A DNA stretch of 64,000 nucleotides from the NCBI GenBank assembly GCA_934271265.1, contig CAKQRE010000026.1, positions 1-64,000 of the forward strand, written 5' to 3'. This document shows positions 54,515 through 63,218 of this stretch, in pieces (the first letter of the stretch is position 1; each line of letters starts with the position of its first letter). A model generated the notes under the pieces. It saw only the letters and a list, made by a program, of their open reading frames with translations. It searched no databases and was not told the origin of the DNA. The translations under genes and the position numbers were made by a program. The stretch is from an uncultured Clostridia bacterium (GTDB taxonomy: Bacteria; Bacillota; Clostridia; Christensenellales; Borkfalkiaceae).

Positions 54515-54585
54515 AGAAAAACCGCGCGATAACGGAAATCGTCGGAAGCCCTTGGCTCCCGAGGTTACCATATCCGCGCGGTTTT
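54515..54585 (-). terminator. terminator of the rqcP-ispDF-radA operon
   Basis: Minus strand AAAACCGCGCG pairs with CGCGCGGTTTT across a long structured loop, then TTTTTCTTT. Begins about 50 bases after radA. Confidence 0.8.
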
Positions 54586-54633
54586 GTCAACGTGGGGAAA
54601 TTCTGTGAATTTAAGGTCCCGGTTTTCCGCCGG

Positions 54634-56049
54634 TCAGAACGGGATCGAATCTTCCTCTTCGGCGGGGGTTTCTTTTTCCGCTTTTCCGTCAAACAGAAGT
54701 TTAACTGCCTGATAGATGTGTTTTACGGGGATCAGTTCGATTTTTCCGCGGAATTTCGCAAGGGCAGGCATGTTGCGTTCCGGCAGGATCACCTTGTCAA
54801 AGCCCATGCGGATGCACTCCGCCACGCGTTTTTCCGCCTGCATAACGGGGCGGATCTCTCCCGTAAGTCCGATTTCGCCGAACGCGCCGATCGTTTTGTC
54901 TGCGGCAACGTTGCGGAAAGAACTTGCGAGGGCAAGCGCGACGGCAAGGTCGGACGCGGGTTCCGTCAGTTTGATCCCGCCCATTGCCGTGATATAAACG
55001 TCGAGGGTGTAAAAGGGCATATAAGCGCGTTTTTCAAGTACGGCAAGAAGGAGAGAGACGCGGTTGTAATCGATTCCGAGAGGCATTCTTCTCGGCATGC
55101 CGAAAACCGTTTTGGAAAGAAGGGTCTGTATTTCCACAAGCATGCAACGGTTGCCCGAGACGGACGGGGTAACGATGCTCCCCGGCTCTTTTCCGCGTTC
55201 TTCGGAAATGAAAATGCCGTTGTAATCTTTCACGCCGAAAACGCCGTCTTCCCGCATTTCGAAAACGCCGACTTCCTGTGCGGAACCGAAACGGTTTTTT
55301 ACCGCCCGCAAAAGTTTATAATTGTCCTGCGGTTGCCCTTCGAAATAGAGTACGGTATCCATGATATGCTCTAAGATCTTCGGTCCGGCAATCGCGCCTT
55401 CTTTCGTAACGTGCCCTACGATAAATACCGTGATCCGTTTCGATTTCGCAAGGCGCATCAGCCGCGCCGCACATTCTTTGATCTGCCCGACGCTGCCCGA
55501 AGAACTGTTCATCTCCTCTAAATATACCGCCTGGATCGAATCGACGATCAGAAATTCATAGCCTTCGGCGGCGTCGATGATATTGTTCAGGCAGGTTTCG
55601 TTCATCAGCATCAGATCGCCCGCGTTTACGTTCAGGCGGTTGCAGCGCATTTTTACCTGCGAGCAGCTTTCCTCCGCCGATGCGTAAAGGACTTTATGTT
55701 TCGAGGAAAGCGCGCATGCGACCTGCGTCATCAGCGTGGATTTACCGATACCCGGGTCGCCTCCGATCAGAACGAGGGAAGCGGGAACGATGCCGCCCCC
55801 GAGTACGGAATCGAGTTCGGGGATCCCGGATGAGATCCTTGTCAGGTTTTCGTGCGAAATCTCCGCAAGCCTTACGGGGGCGCGGTAAGAAGATTTTACG
55901 GGAGAAGATTGCGTGCCTGCCGCCGTTTCGGTGATCTCCTCTACGATCGTTCCGAATTTCCCGCAGGACGGGCAACGCCCCATCCAGCCCGGACTGATCG
56001 CTCCGCAATCGGTGCAGACGTATCTCGAAGTCGTTTTGCTTTTTGCCAT
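54634..56049 (-). CDS. radA: DNA repair protein RadA/Sms
   Basis: 471 residues. RecA-like ATPase that drives branch migration in recombination. The N-terminal zinc finger is CTDCGAISPGWMGRCPSC (12-29); Walker A GGDPGIGKST near 97; the RadA signature KNRFGSAQEVGVFEM near 250; the C-terminal Lon-protease-like domain ends in the charged tail PAEEEDSIPF. Two bases separate it from ispDF. Last gene of the operon. Confidence 0.97.
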   Translation of the reverse strand: MAKSKTTSRYVCTDCGAISPGWMGRCPSCGKFGTIVEEITETAAGTQSSPVKSSYRAPVRLAEISHENLTRISSGIPELDSVLGGGIVPASLVLIGGDPGIGKSTLMTQVACALSSKHKVLYASAEESCSQVKMRCNRLNVNAGDLMLMNETCLNNIIDAAEGYEFLIVDSIQAVYLEEMNSSSGSVGQIKECAARLMRLAKSKRITVFIVGHVTKEGAIAGPKILEHIMDTVLYFEGQPQDNYKLLRAVKNRFGSAQEVGVFEMREDGVFGVKDYNGIFISEERGKEPGSIVTPSVSGNRCMLVEIQTLLSKTVFGMPRRMPLGIDYNRVSLLLAVLEKRAYMPFYTLDVYITAMGGIKLTEPASDLAVALALASSFRNVAADKTIGAFGEIGLTGEIRPVMQAEKRVAECIRMGFDKVILPERNMPALAKFRGKIELIPVKHIYQAVKLLFDGKAEKETPAEEEDSIPF

Positions 56050-56051
56050 GG

Positions 56052-57230
56052 TCAGTTGCTCTCCTTGTCTCTTTCCGATCCGGTCGGCAAAACCGAGGTT
56101 CCGATTTTTTCAACCAGACAATAGGACTGTACGGCTATGCCTTCTTCTCTTCCGACAAGCCCGATCCCTTCCGTCGTGGTGCAGGTGATCCCTACCTTTT
56201 CCTGCGGCAAGCCGAGTATTTTTGCAAGGTTTGCACGGATCGTTTCTACGTAAGGAGATAATTTCGGTTTTTGTGCCAGGATGACGGATGATACGTTAAT
56301 CGGCTTATAGCCGTGTTTTTTTAACAGGTTTAAAACTTTTTCAAGCAAAAGAATGCTGGAAATACCTTCGTATGCGGGATCGGTGTCGGGAAAGTGGCAG
56401 CCGATGTCCCGTAAGGAAGCAGAGGATAAAAGGGCGTCCATGATTGCGTGGGTCAGAACGTCGGCGTCACTGTGACCGAGCAGACCCTTCGTGTGCGGGA
56501 TCTCGATTCCGCCGAGAATCAGCTTGCGGTTTTCCACAAGTTTGTGGAGGTCGAATCCCGTTCCGCAGGAAATACCGCCGGACAGAAAAAAGTCCTCCCG
56601 ATAAGTCAGTTTCCTGTTTTCGAACGCCCCGGGAACAGCTGCGCATTTCCCGACGTAACGGGAAAACAAACCCGATTCGTCGGTAAACACGTCGGTTTCT
56701 TTTTTAAGGGAAAAGGCTTTTCGGATCAGATCGGTGCGAAAAGCCTGCGGGGTCTGGATCAACGCGCGGTTCTCCCTCGTTGCGGAAAGAATGAATCCGT
56801 TTCCGAGATCCGCCACGGTATCCGTCGGGGGAACAACGGCGATCCCGCTCCCCGTTTTTTCCGCCGATCCGATCGCTCGCACGATCACTTCCGGCGGAAC
56901 GAAAGGGCGTGCGCCGTCATGGATCGCCACGATCTCGCCCGTCACTTTTTCAAGTCCGTTTTTTACCGAATCGCTTCTCGTTTTGCCGCCGCGCGCAAAT
57001 TTGGCGCAAATGCCGAGCCCTTCGCATTTTTTGCGAAAAACGGGCTCGTCTTCTCCGGTACAGACGATCACGTACTCGAAGTCGATTTTCGTATCGATAA
57101 ATCGGGAAAGGCAGGTTTCGAAAGGGGTCGTTCCGCCGAAATCAAACAGCAGTTTGTTGTATCCAAGCCCCGCGCGCTCGCCTTTTCCTCCGCACACGAT
57201 CAATGCGGAATATTTTTTATTTTGCTCCAT
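56052..57230 (-). CDS. ispDF: bifunctional IspD/IspF of the MEP isoprenoid pathway
   Basis: 392 residues, a fusion. IspD part (1-about 232): SALIVCGGKGERAGLGYNK is the CTP-binding loop, IVAIHDGARPFVP near 98 the metal/substrate part; it makes CDP-methylerythritol. IspF part (about 233-392): GTGFDLHKLVENRKLILGG opens it with the metal-binding Asp-x-His, LLGHSDADVLTHAIMDALL follows, and CTTTEGIGLVGREEGI near 355 closes it; it makes the cyclic diphosphate. IspE is not linked. Fusion of the two non-consecutive steps is known in several bacterial groups. Between rqcP and radA in one operon. Confidence 0.96.
   Translation of the reverse strand: MEQNKKYSALIVCGGKGERAGLGYNKLLFDFGGTTPFETCLSRFIDTKIDFEYVIVCTGEDEPVFRKKCEGLGICAKFARGGKTRSDSVKNGLEKVTGEIVAIHDGARPFVPPEVIVRAIGSAEKTGSGIAVVPPTDTVADLGNGFILSATRENRALIQTPQAFRTDLIRKAFSLKKETDVFTDESGLFSRYVGKCAAVPGAFENRKLTYREDFFLSGGISCGTGFDLHKLVENRKLILGGIEIPHTKGLLGHSDADVLTHAIMDALLSSASLRDIGCHFPDTDPAYEGISSILLLEKVLNLLKKHGYKPINVSSVILAQKPKLSPYVETIRANLAKILGLPQEKVGITCTTTEGIGLVGREEGIAVQSYCLVEKIGTSVLPTGSERDKESN
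56297..56310 (-). repeat. 14-mer motif copy (CTATAAGCCGATTA)
   Basis: Inside ispDF; flanks make the dyad CGGCTATAAGCCG. Confidence 0.6.
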
Positions 57231-57238
57231 AAATTATC

Positions 57239-57252
57239 CTATAAGTCGTTAA
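57239..57252 (+). repeat. 14-mer motif copy (CTATAAGTCGTTAA)
   Basis: In the 27-base gap between rqcP and ispDF. Confidence 0.7.
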
Positions 57253-57257
57253 AACGA

Positions 57258-57500
57258 TTATTCGATCACTTCGTAAAGGGAAGAAGCCTCGTCTTTTTTT
57301 ACCGTTTCCTTTAAATTCAATACGCGGAATTTCAGCTTGCTTTCGCCGAAAGCGATTTCCACAACGTCTCCGATTTTTAGATTGTAAGCGGGTTTTACGT
57401 CTTTGCCGTTTACTTCCACGCGCCCGCCGGAGCAAGCCTCGTTCGCAACGGAGCGTCTTTTCAAGATGCGCGATACCTTCAGAAATTTGTCGATTCTCAT
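57258..57500 (-). CDS. rqcP: S4-domain protein RqcP (YabO/Hsp15-like)
   Basis: 80 residues from the ATG at 57500; the frame opens earlier but that part is an unsupported AT-rich leader. A single S4 RNA-binding domain: MRIDKFLKVSRILKRRSVAN, then GGRVEVNGKDVKPAYNLKIGD. RqcP works with RqcH on the 50S subunit to add alanine tails; RqcH is also in this window (20888). AAGGTA precedes the start. First gene of the operon with ispDF and radA. A general Hsp15 role is the alternative. Confidence 0.9.
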   Translation of the reverse strand: MRIDKFLKVSRILKRRSVANEACSGGRVEVNGKDVKPAYNLKIGDVVEIAFGESKLKFRVLNLKETVKKDEASSLYEVIE

Positions 57501-57559
57501 AAAATACCTTATAATATATAAATTTTTCTTTGTTTTTCTTAAAAAGCCCGCGAGAATTG

Positions 57560-57588
57560 TTGACAAGAAAAAAAATTTGCATTATAAT
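57560..57588 (+). promoter_or_regulatory. consensus sigma-A promoter of the orphan gene at 57782
   Basis: TTGACA, 17 bases, TATAAT. The -10 box lies in the 20-base dyad 57579-57598. The leader to 57782 would be about 185 bases. Confidence 0.85.
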
Positions 57589-57598
57589 TTTATAATGC
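57579..57598. promoter_or_regulatory. dyad over the -10 region (possible operator)
   Basis: GCATTATAA, TT, TTATAATGC: perfect nine-base arms covering the -10 box and approaching +1, between the divergent rqcP operon and the orphan gene. A repressor bound here would block the promoter. No regulator is linked. Confidence 0.55.
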
Positions 57599-57781
57599 TA
57601 TAATTCCCATAATAGTGTCTTTATGCTCTTTTTTCGGAAAAACGAACGTTTAAAATGCCTGAAACAGGGGTTTTTGCGACCCTGGAACTTATTATACACC
57701 CAAAAGCGAACAAAAGCAAGGTATTTTTCGGAAAATCTTTCGGGAAAATAAAAAACGTTTTGCGGGCGGAAAGAAATACGG

Positions 57782-58936
57782 ATGGGAAAGAAAGTGCTTT
57801 TAACGGACGAACAATGCGAAAAACTGAATCATTGCTTTTGTAAAGCGGTGGCGGACGGGCTCGGCTGGAAAGAGATCGACGAAACTCTGACGGAAGAGCA
57901 GAGAGAATTGTTCCACGCGCTTGCGGACAGCGAGATCCCGAACGAAGAATTTCTGCCGTTTTTTGCCGACAGTCGGAAACAAAGGACAAAGGAGATCGAT
58001 TATTCCGCGAAAATCGGATGGGAAAGCGGAATTTACGTTTTGTGCTTGCGCGGGCTTCCCCGTATCGAAAGCGTGAAATACGACTTTATGGTCTGGTGGC
58101 AGGATGCCAATACGGAAGGTTTCCTTCTTGTCAGAAAGTTTGTGATCGATCACGGGTGCGATTTCCGGAAAGAGATGAAAAGAGCTCTTTGCGAGGCGAT
58201 TGCGGCGCGTGACGAAATGTGGGTGTTGTTTTTACTTCAGGATTTTCCCCTGATCGTAAAGATGACTGCCGCACAAAAGAAAATGATCGGAAGTATAATT
58301 CTGACGGACGGAAGCGTTTTCCCGATGATTATGCGGAATTTTACCGGGATCATAAAGATCTGCGATGCGGAAGAGAAAGAAAGTTATCTTCGCGGGGTTC
58401 TGGAAGAAATAAGAAAGAATGCCGTAAAAAGTGCCGGTAAGCGTTTTTTAGCGGCGATCGAGGCGAACGATGAGGTTTCGCTGGTACAGAGTACGGAAAT
58501 ATGGAAACAACTCGGCGTTTATTTCCCGGAGAAGATCAGAACGGAAATAAACGGGGCATGGGAAGATCATATGAAAAGGCGAATCTGTATTTACGACGTT
58601 ATAGCCATGCATTTGCCGCTTTTTATGAAACTATGCGGCACGGAAGACAGAACGGAAGAGTTTGAGAAAAGGCTGATTGCAAGAAAAGAGGAAAAAGCAG
58701 AACGGGTGCGGGAATTACTTCTCCGCGCCGTCGATCGGAAAGATGACGAACTTGCCGGTTTCCTGATAGACTATGTCTGGTTCGATTGCGTTACGGATCG
58801 TATTCGTTCGGCGGAAATCGACGTTCTGAAAACATGTTATCTAAAGGAAGGGGAATCCGTTACGGAAGCAATCGGAAAGATCGGTCGGTTTTGCGGCAAT
58901 TACGAAAAGAAACCGAACGACAAGGAAGAGATATGA
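57782..58936 (+). CDS. hypothetical helical protein, possibly degenerate ankyrin-like repeats
   Basis: 384 residues, not recognised. Mostly alpha-helical and charged, no signal peptide or membrane helix. Several stretches look like distant ankyrin-type helix pairs: LCEAIAARDEMWVLFLLQDF near 140-160, FLAAIEANDEVSLVQSTEIW near 220-240 and LLLRAVDRKDDELAGFLIDY near 313-332. A protein-binding scaffold is plausible, no more. The ribosome site is weak (GGAAAG). It occupies the place upstream of rpoB where rplJ/rplL usually lie. Confidence 0.75.
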   Translation: MGKKVLLTDEQCEKLNHCFCKAVADGLGWKEIDETLTEEQRELFHALADSEIPNEEFLPFFADSRKQRTKEIDYSAKIGWESGIYVLCLRGLPRIESVKYDFMVWWQDANTEGFLLVRKFVIDHGCDFRKEMKRALCEAIAARDEMWVLFLLQDFPLIVKMTAAQKKMIGSIILTDGSVFPMIMRNFTGIIKICDAEEKESYLRGVLEEIRKNAVKSAGKRFLAAIEANDEVSLVQSTEIWKQLGVYFPEKIRTEINGAWEDHMKRRICIYDVIAMHLPLFMKLCGTEDRTEEFEKRLIARKEEKAERVRELLLRAVDRKDDELAGFLIDYVWFDCVTDRIRSAEIDVLKTCYLKEGESVTEAIGKIGRFCGNYEKKPNDKEEI

Positions 58937-58951
58937 CAACAGCTTAATTAA

Positions 58952-59007
58952 ATGCCTTGAGATTCTTCATCGGCAGGGCAAGGGGCAGGATCGGAATGAC
59001 AAGGCAT
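58952..59007. repeat. REP-like element, type B (56 bp)
   Basis: ATGCCTTGAGATTCTTCATC at the left and GGAATGACAAGGCAT at the right; ends are inverted (ATGCCTTG/CAAGGCAT). Matches the reverse complement of 45201-45256. 16 bases after the orphan gene. Confidence 0.85.
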
Positions 59008-59020
59008 GATCCCGCACGGG

Positions 59021-59080
59021 GTATGATTCGAGATCCTTCGCGGGCAGGGCAAGAAAGCGGGATCAAAACGGCAAGGCGTA
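59021..59080. repeat. second, degraded type B element
   Basis: GATTCGAGATCCTTCG, GGGCAGGGCAAG and GGCAAGGCGTAT follow the order of the first copy with changes. The remaining part of the gap to rpoB (59081-59216) is AT-rich with no promoter I can place securely. Confidence 0.6.
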
Positions 59081-59216
59081 TATAAAAACCGCATATAAAA
59101 AACAAGGCATTATAAAGAAAATACAACAAAAACGGACGGGCGGGTTTCGCTTTGGTCCGAGAACATAGAAAAACAGAAATCAGTAATCATTTTTTAAAGA
59201 TAAAGGAGTGTTTTGA

Positions 59217-62200
59217 ATGACGCGCAATTTACCGTTAGTTAAATTCGGCAACGTCGAAAGAAGAACCTTTTCCAAGATCAGAGAGGTGCAACCGATCCCT
59301 TACCTGATCGAGATCCAGAGGGATTCTTACGCGAGTTTCATCGAAGAGGGTATCAGCGAAGTATTCGAGGACTTTTCCCCTATAACGGACTATTCCGACC
59401 GTTTCGAACTGTACTTCCTCGACCACTCGCTTTCGGACAAGTCGAAATACGGCGAAAAGGAGTGCAGAGACAGAGACGCGACTTACGCCGTGCCGCTGAA
59501 GGTAAAAGTAAGGCTCGTTAACAAGGTGACGGGAGAGATTATCGATCAGGAAGTGTTCATGGGCGAACTGCCCAAGATGACCGATAACGGTTCTTTCATC
59601 ATCAACGGCGCGGAGAGAGTTATCGTTTCGCAGCTCGTCCGTTCGCCGGGCGTGTATAACGGGTTCGAATACGGCAAGACGGGTAAAAAGATCTATAATA
59701 CGACGGTTATTCCCAACCGCGGCGCCTGGCTCGAGTTCGAAGAGGACACCGACGGCGTGCTTTGGGTAAAGGTAGACAGAACGAGAAAACTGACGGCTAC
59801 CGTCCTTTTGCGTGCGCTCGGTTTCGGATCGGACGAATCGCTGAAGGAACTTTTCGACAACGATCCCATGCTCGTCACCACGGCGGATAAGGACGTTGCC
59901 AAGACGGAAGCGGAAGGTCTTTTCGAACTGTACAGAAGACTGCGCCCGGGCGAAGTCCCGACCGACGACGCCGTCCGTCAGCATCTGAGAAACCTTTTCT
60001 TCGACCCGAGAAGATACGATTGCGCGAAAGTAGGCAGATATAAATTCAACAAACGCCTGAACATGGGCGTAAGGCTCGTCGGCTGCACCGCTTACGAAGA
60101 CATCGTGAACGAAGACGGCGAGTTGCTCGTGAAGAAGGGAGACGTGATCACGCACGAACAGGCGAAGCTCGTTCAGAACAGCGGTATCAACGAAGTTTAC
60201 GTTTCCGTCGACGGACAGAAACATAAGATGATCGCCAACGGCGCCGTCGATTTCGAGGCGGTCGCGGGGTGCTCGTATCGTCCGTTCGGTCTGATCGAAA
60301 CGATCTATTATCCCAACTTCGTGTTTGCGAGAGAGCTTGCCGAAGCGGTGAAGTCTTCCTCGGTGGAAGACGTTGCGGAAACTTATCGCGACCGCATTAA
60401 CGACATTTTCTATTTCGCCGATCCAGTCGTTTCCGAAGAAGAACTGAAACCGGAAGAGAAGAAGAATATCGAAAAGCACACCGAAACGCGCAGAAGATTC
60501 GTGTTCGCGTGCCGTTCTTTCTTCGATATCCTCGAAGGCGGCGTTCCCGAAAAACTTTCTTCCGAACAGAAGAAGAATATCAAACCCCTTATCGATAAAT
60601 TAAACCATAAACATATTACGACCGACGATATCATCGCGACCGTTTCCATGATTTTCGATCTGAACTTCGGTATCGGCTCCGTGGACAACATCGACCACCT
60701 CGGCAACCGCCGCGTGCGCTCGGTCGGCGAACTTTTGCAGAATCAGTTCCGTATCGGTATCGCGAGACTGGAAAGGGTTATCAAGGAGAGAATGTCCACG
60801 CAGGATCCGAAAGAGGTTTCCCCGCAGGGACTGATCAACGTTCGCCCCGTTTCCAGTGCGATCAAGGAATTCTTCGGATCCTCTCAGCTGTCTCAGTTCA
60901 TGGATCAGACGAATCCCATCGCGGAGCTTACGCATAAAAGAAAACTTTCCGCCCTCGGCCCCGGCGGTCTGAACAGAGAAAGAGCGACTTTCGAAGTCCG
61001 AGACGTTCACTACACCCACTACGGCAGAATGTGCCCCATCGAAACGCCGGAAGGTCAGAACATCGGTCTTATCACCTCTCTTTCCGTTTTCGCGAAAGTC
61101 AACGAATACGGCTTTATCGAATCGGCTTACAGAAGAGTGGATAAAGAAAAAGGCGTTGTGACGGATATCGTGGATTACCTTACCGCCGACGAAGAAGACG
61201 CTTTCGTCGTCGCGCAGGCGAACGAACCCCTCGACGAAGAAGGGCATTTCCTTCATGCCCGCGTTTCCTGCAGAAGAAGGGACGAGATCACCGAACTTCC
61301 CCGCGAAGAGATCGATTATATGGACGTTTCGCCCAAGCAGCTCGTATCGGTCGCTACCGCGCTGATCCCCTTCCTTGAAAACTGCGATACGAACCGTGCT
61401 CTGATGGGCTCCAACATGCAACGTCAGGCGGTTCCTCTGTTAAAACCCGAAACCCCGATCGTCGGAACGGGTATCGAAGCGAAGATCGCTTACGACTCCG
61501 GCGTTATGGTGCTTGCGAAGGAAAACGGAACGGTAAAAGCCGTTTCGGGCGCATCCATCACCGTGACGGAAGACGACGGTACTTCCGCCGGACACGACAG
61601 AGTTTATACGTTAAAGAAATTCGAACGTTCCAACCAGGGAACGTGTCTGAACCAGAAACCCATCGTCAGAACGGGCGACAAGGTGTATAAGGGAATGATC
61701 CTTGCGGACGGCCCCGCTACCTGCGACGGCGAACTCGCCCTCGGCAGAAACATCCTGATCGGATTCATGACGTGGGAAGGTTATAACTACGAAGACGCTA
61801 TCCTTCTTTCCGAAAAACTCGTGCAGAACGACGTGTTCACTTCGATCCATATCGAGGAACACGAGATCGAATGCCGCGAGACGAAACTCGGCGAAGAAGA
61901 GATCACGAGAGATATTCCGAACATCGGCGACGACGCCTTAAAAGACCTTGACGAAGAAGGTATCATTCGCGTCGGCGCGGAAGTGACGAGCGGCGACATC
62001 CTTGTCGGTAAAGTGACCCCGAAGGGCGAAACGGAACTGACGCCGGAAGAAAGACTGCTTCGCGCGATCTTCGGCGAAAAGGCGAGAGAAGTGAGAGATA
62101 CCTCTCTCCGCGTGCCTCACGGCGAAGGCGGTATCGTCGTCGACGTGAAGATCTTCACGAGAGAAAACAAAGACGAACTTTCTCCTGGCGTAAACAAACT

Positions 62201-63200
62201 CGTGAGAGTATATATCGCGCAGAAGAGAAAGATCTCCGTCGGCGATAAGATGGCGGGACGTTACGGTAACAAGGGCGTTATTTCGAGGATCCTTCCCGAA
62301 GCCGACATGCCTTTCCTGGCGGACGGCACGCCGTTGCAGATCGTTCTGAACCCCCTGGGCGTTCCTTCCCGAATGAACATCGGACAGGTGCTCGAAGTGC
62401 ACCTTTCCCTCGTGTGCAAACAGCTCGGATGGAAGATCGCGACCCCCGTATTCGACGGTGCGTCCGAAAACGACATCAGAGAGCTTCTCAAAGAAAATCA
62501 TTTCGTCAATCCGTACGGCGAAGTCGACGGAAAGATCCAGCTTTACGACGGCAGAACGGGCGAACCTTTCGAACACAGAGTTACCGTCGGTTACATGTAC
62601 ATGATCAAGCTGCATCACCTTGTCGACGATAAGATCCACGCGCGTTCGGTCGGCCCGTACTCCCTCGTTACGCAGCAGCCTCTCGGCGGTAAAGCCCAGT
62701 TCGGCGGTCAGCGTTTCGGCGAAATGGAAGTCTGGGCGCTCGAAGCGTACGGTGCGTCTCATATCCTGCAGGAGATCCTGACCGTCAAGTCGGACGACGT
62801 TGTGGGAAGAGTCAAGACGTACGAATCCATCGTAAAAGGTAACGACATTTCGGAGCCGGGGATCCCCGAATCCTTCAAAGTGTTGCTGAAAGAATTGCAG
62901 AGCTTAGCCCTCGATATGAGGGTTCTGACCGAAAATCACGAAGAGATCAGCCTGAAGGATCTCACGGACGACGGAGAAGACGTCAACGTGATCCCGAGAG
63001 GAGACAAGACGCATTACGAAGAGATCGATCTCGGATTCGATAAGCCCGAACAGGACGAATCGACGAACGACGATTTCAAATCGAGCGATCTGTTCGATGA
63101 TTTCGACGAGGATTCTTTCAACGACGACGATTTCAAATCGAGCGATCTGTTCGATGATTTCGACGACCTTGAAGATCTCGACGGCGACGACGATAATTAA
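59217..63200 (+). CDS. rpoB: DNA-directed RNA polymerase subunit beta
   Basis: 1327 residues, longer than the about 1200 of Bacillus. The rifampicin region near 555-585 reads SSQLSQFMDQTNPIAELTHK with RKLSALGPGG: the positions equal to E. coli Asp516, His526 and Ser531 are all wild type. KMAGRYGNKGVISRILP near 1012 and QPLGGKAQFGGQRFGEMEVW near 1158 are catalytic/clamp segments. The last about 55 residues are an acidic tail with a duplicated DDFKSSDLFDDFD. AAAGGAG lies ten bases before the ATG. Followed 18 bases later by rpoC. Confidence 0.98.
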   Translation: MTRNLPLVKFGNVERRTFSKIREVQPIPYLIEIQRDSYASFIEEGISEVFEDFSPITDYSDRFELYFLDHSLSDKSKYGEKECRDRDATYAVPLKVKVRLVNKVTGEIIDQEVFMGELPKMTDNGSFIINGAERVIVSQLVRSPGVYNGFEYGKTGKKIYNTTVIPNRGAWLEFEEDTDGVLWVKVDRTRKLTATVLLRALGFGSDESLKELFDNDPMLVTTADKDVAKTEAEGLFELYRRLRPGEVPTDDAVRQHLRNLFFDPRRYDCAKVGRYKFNKRLNMGVRLVGCTAYEDIVNEDGELLVKKGDVITHEQAKLVQNSGINEVYVSVDGQKHKMIANGAVDFEAVAGCSYRPFGLIETIYYPNFVFARELAEAVKSSSVEDVAETYRDRINDIFYFADPVVSEEELKPEEKKNIEKHTETRRRFVFACRSFFDILEGGVPEKLSSEQKKNIKPLIDKLNHKHITTDDIIATVSMIFDLNFGIGSVDNIDHLGNRRVRSVGELLQNQFRIGIARLERVIKERMSTQDPKEVSPQGLINVRPVSSAIKEFFGSSQLSQFMDQTNPIAELTHKRKLSALGPGGLNRERATFEVRDVHYTHYGRMCPIETPEGQNIGLITSLSVFAKVNEYGFIESAYRRVDKEKGVVTDIVDYLTADEEDAFVVAQANEPLDEEGHFLHARVSCRRRDEITELPREEIDYMDVSPKQLVSVATALIPFLENCDTNRALMGSNMQRQAVPLLKPETPIVGTGIEAKIAYDSGVMVLAKENGTVKAVSGASITVTEDDGTSAGHDRVYTLKKFERSNQGTCLNQKPIVRTGDKVYKGMILADGPATCDGELALGRNILIGFMTWEGYNYEDAILLSEKLVQNDVFTSIHIEEHEIECRETKLGEEEITRDIPNIGDDALKDLDEEGIIRVGAEVTSGDILVGKVTPKGETELTPEERLLRAIFGEKAREVRDTSLRVPHGEGGIVVDVKIFTRENKDELSPGVNKLVRVYIAQKRKISVGDKMAGRYGNKGVISRILPEADMPFLADGTPLQIVLNPLGVPSRMNIGQVLEVHLSLVCKQLGWKIATPVFDGASENDIRELLKENHFVNPYGEVDGKIQLYDGRTGEPFEHRVTVGYMYMIKLHHLVDDKIHARSVGPYSLVTQQPLGGKAQFGGQRFGEMEVWALEAYGASHILQEILTVKSDDVVGRVKTYESIVKGNDISEPGIPESFKVLLKELQSLALDMRVLTENHEEISLKDLTDDGEDVNVIPRGDKTHYEEIDLGFDKPEQDESTNDDFKSSDLFDDFDEDSFNDDDFKSSDLFDDFDDLEDLDGDDDN
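63067..63166 (+). repeat. 43-bp direct repeat inside the 3' end of rpoB
   Basis: 63067-63109 and 63124-63166 are identical, 57 bases apart (start to start), in frame; together they encode the doubled acidic segment of the RpoB tail. Confidence 0.9.
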
Positions 63201-63218
63201 TAATTCGGGAGGATTGTA

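Noticed and set aside
57655..57843. 62-codon frame upstream of the orphan gene
   Set aside because: Overlaps the start of the 57782 gene in another frame, no ribosome site, no protein-like pattern.
60870..60970. Rifampicin-resistance substitutions in rpoB
   Set aside because: The positions equal to Asp516, His526 and Ser531 are wild type; the Lys at the Arg529 position is a conservative change that I cannot call resistance.
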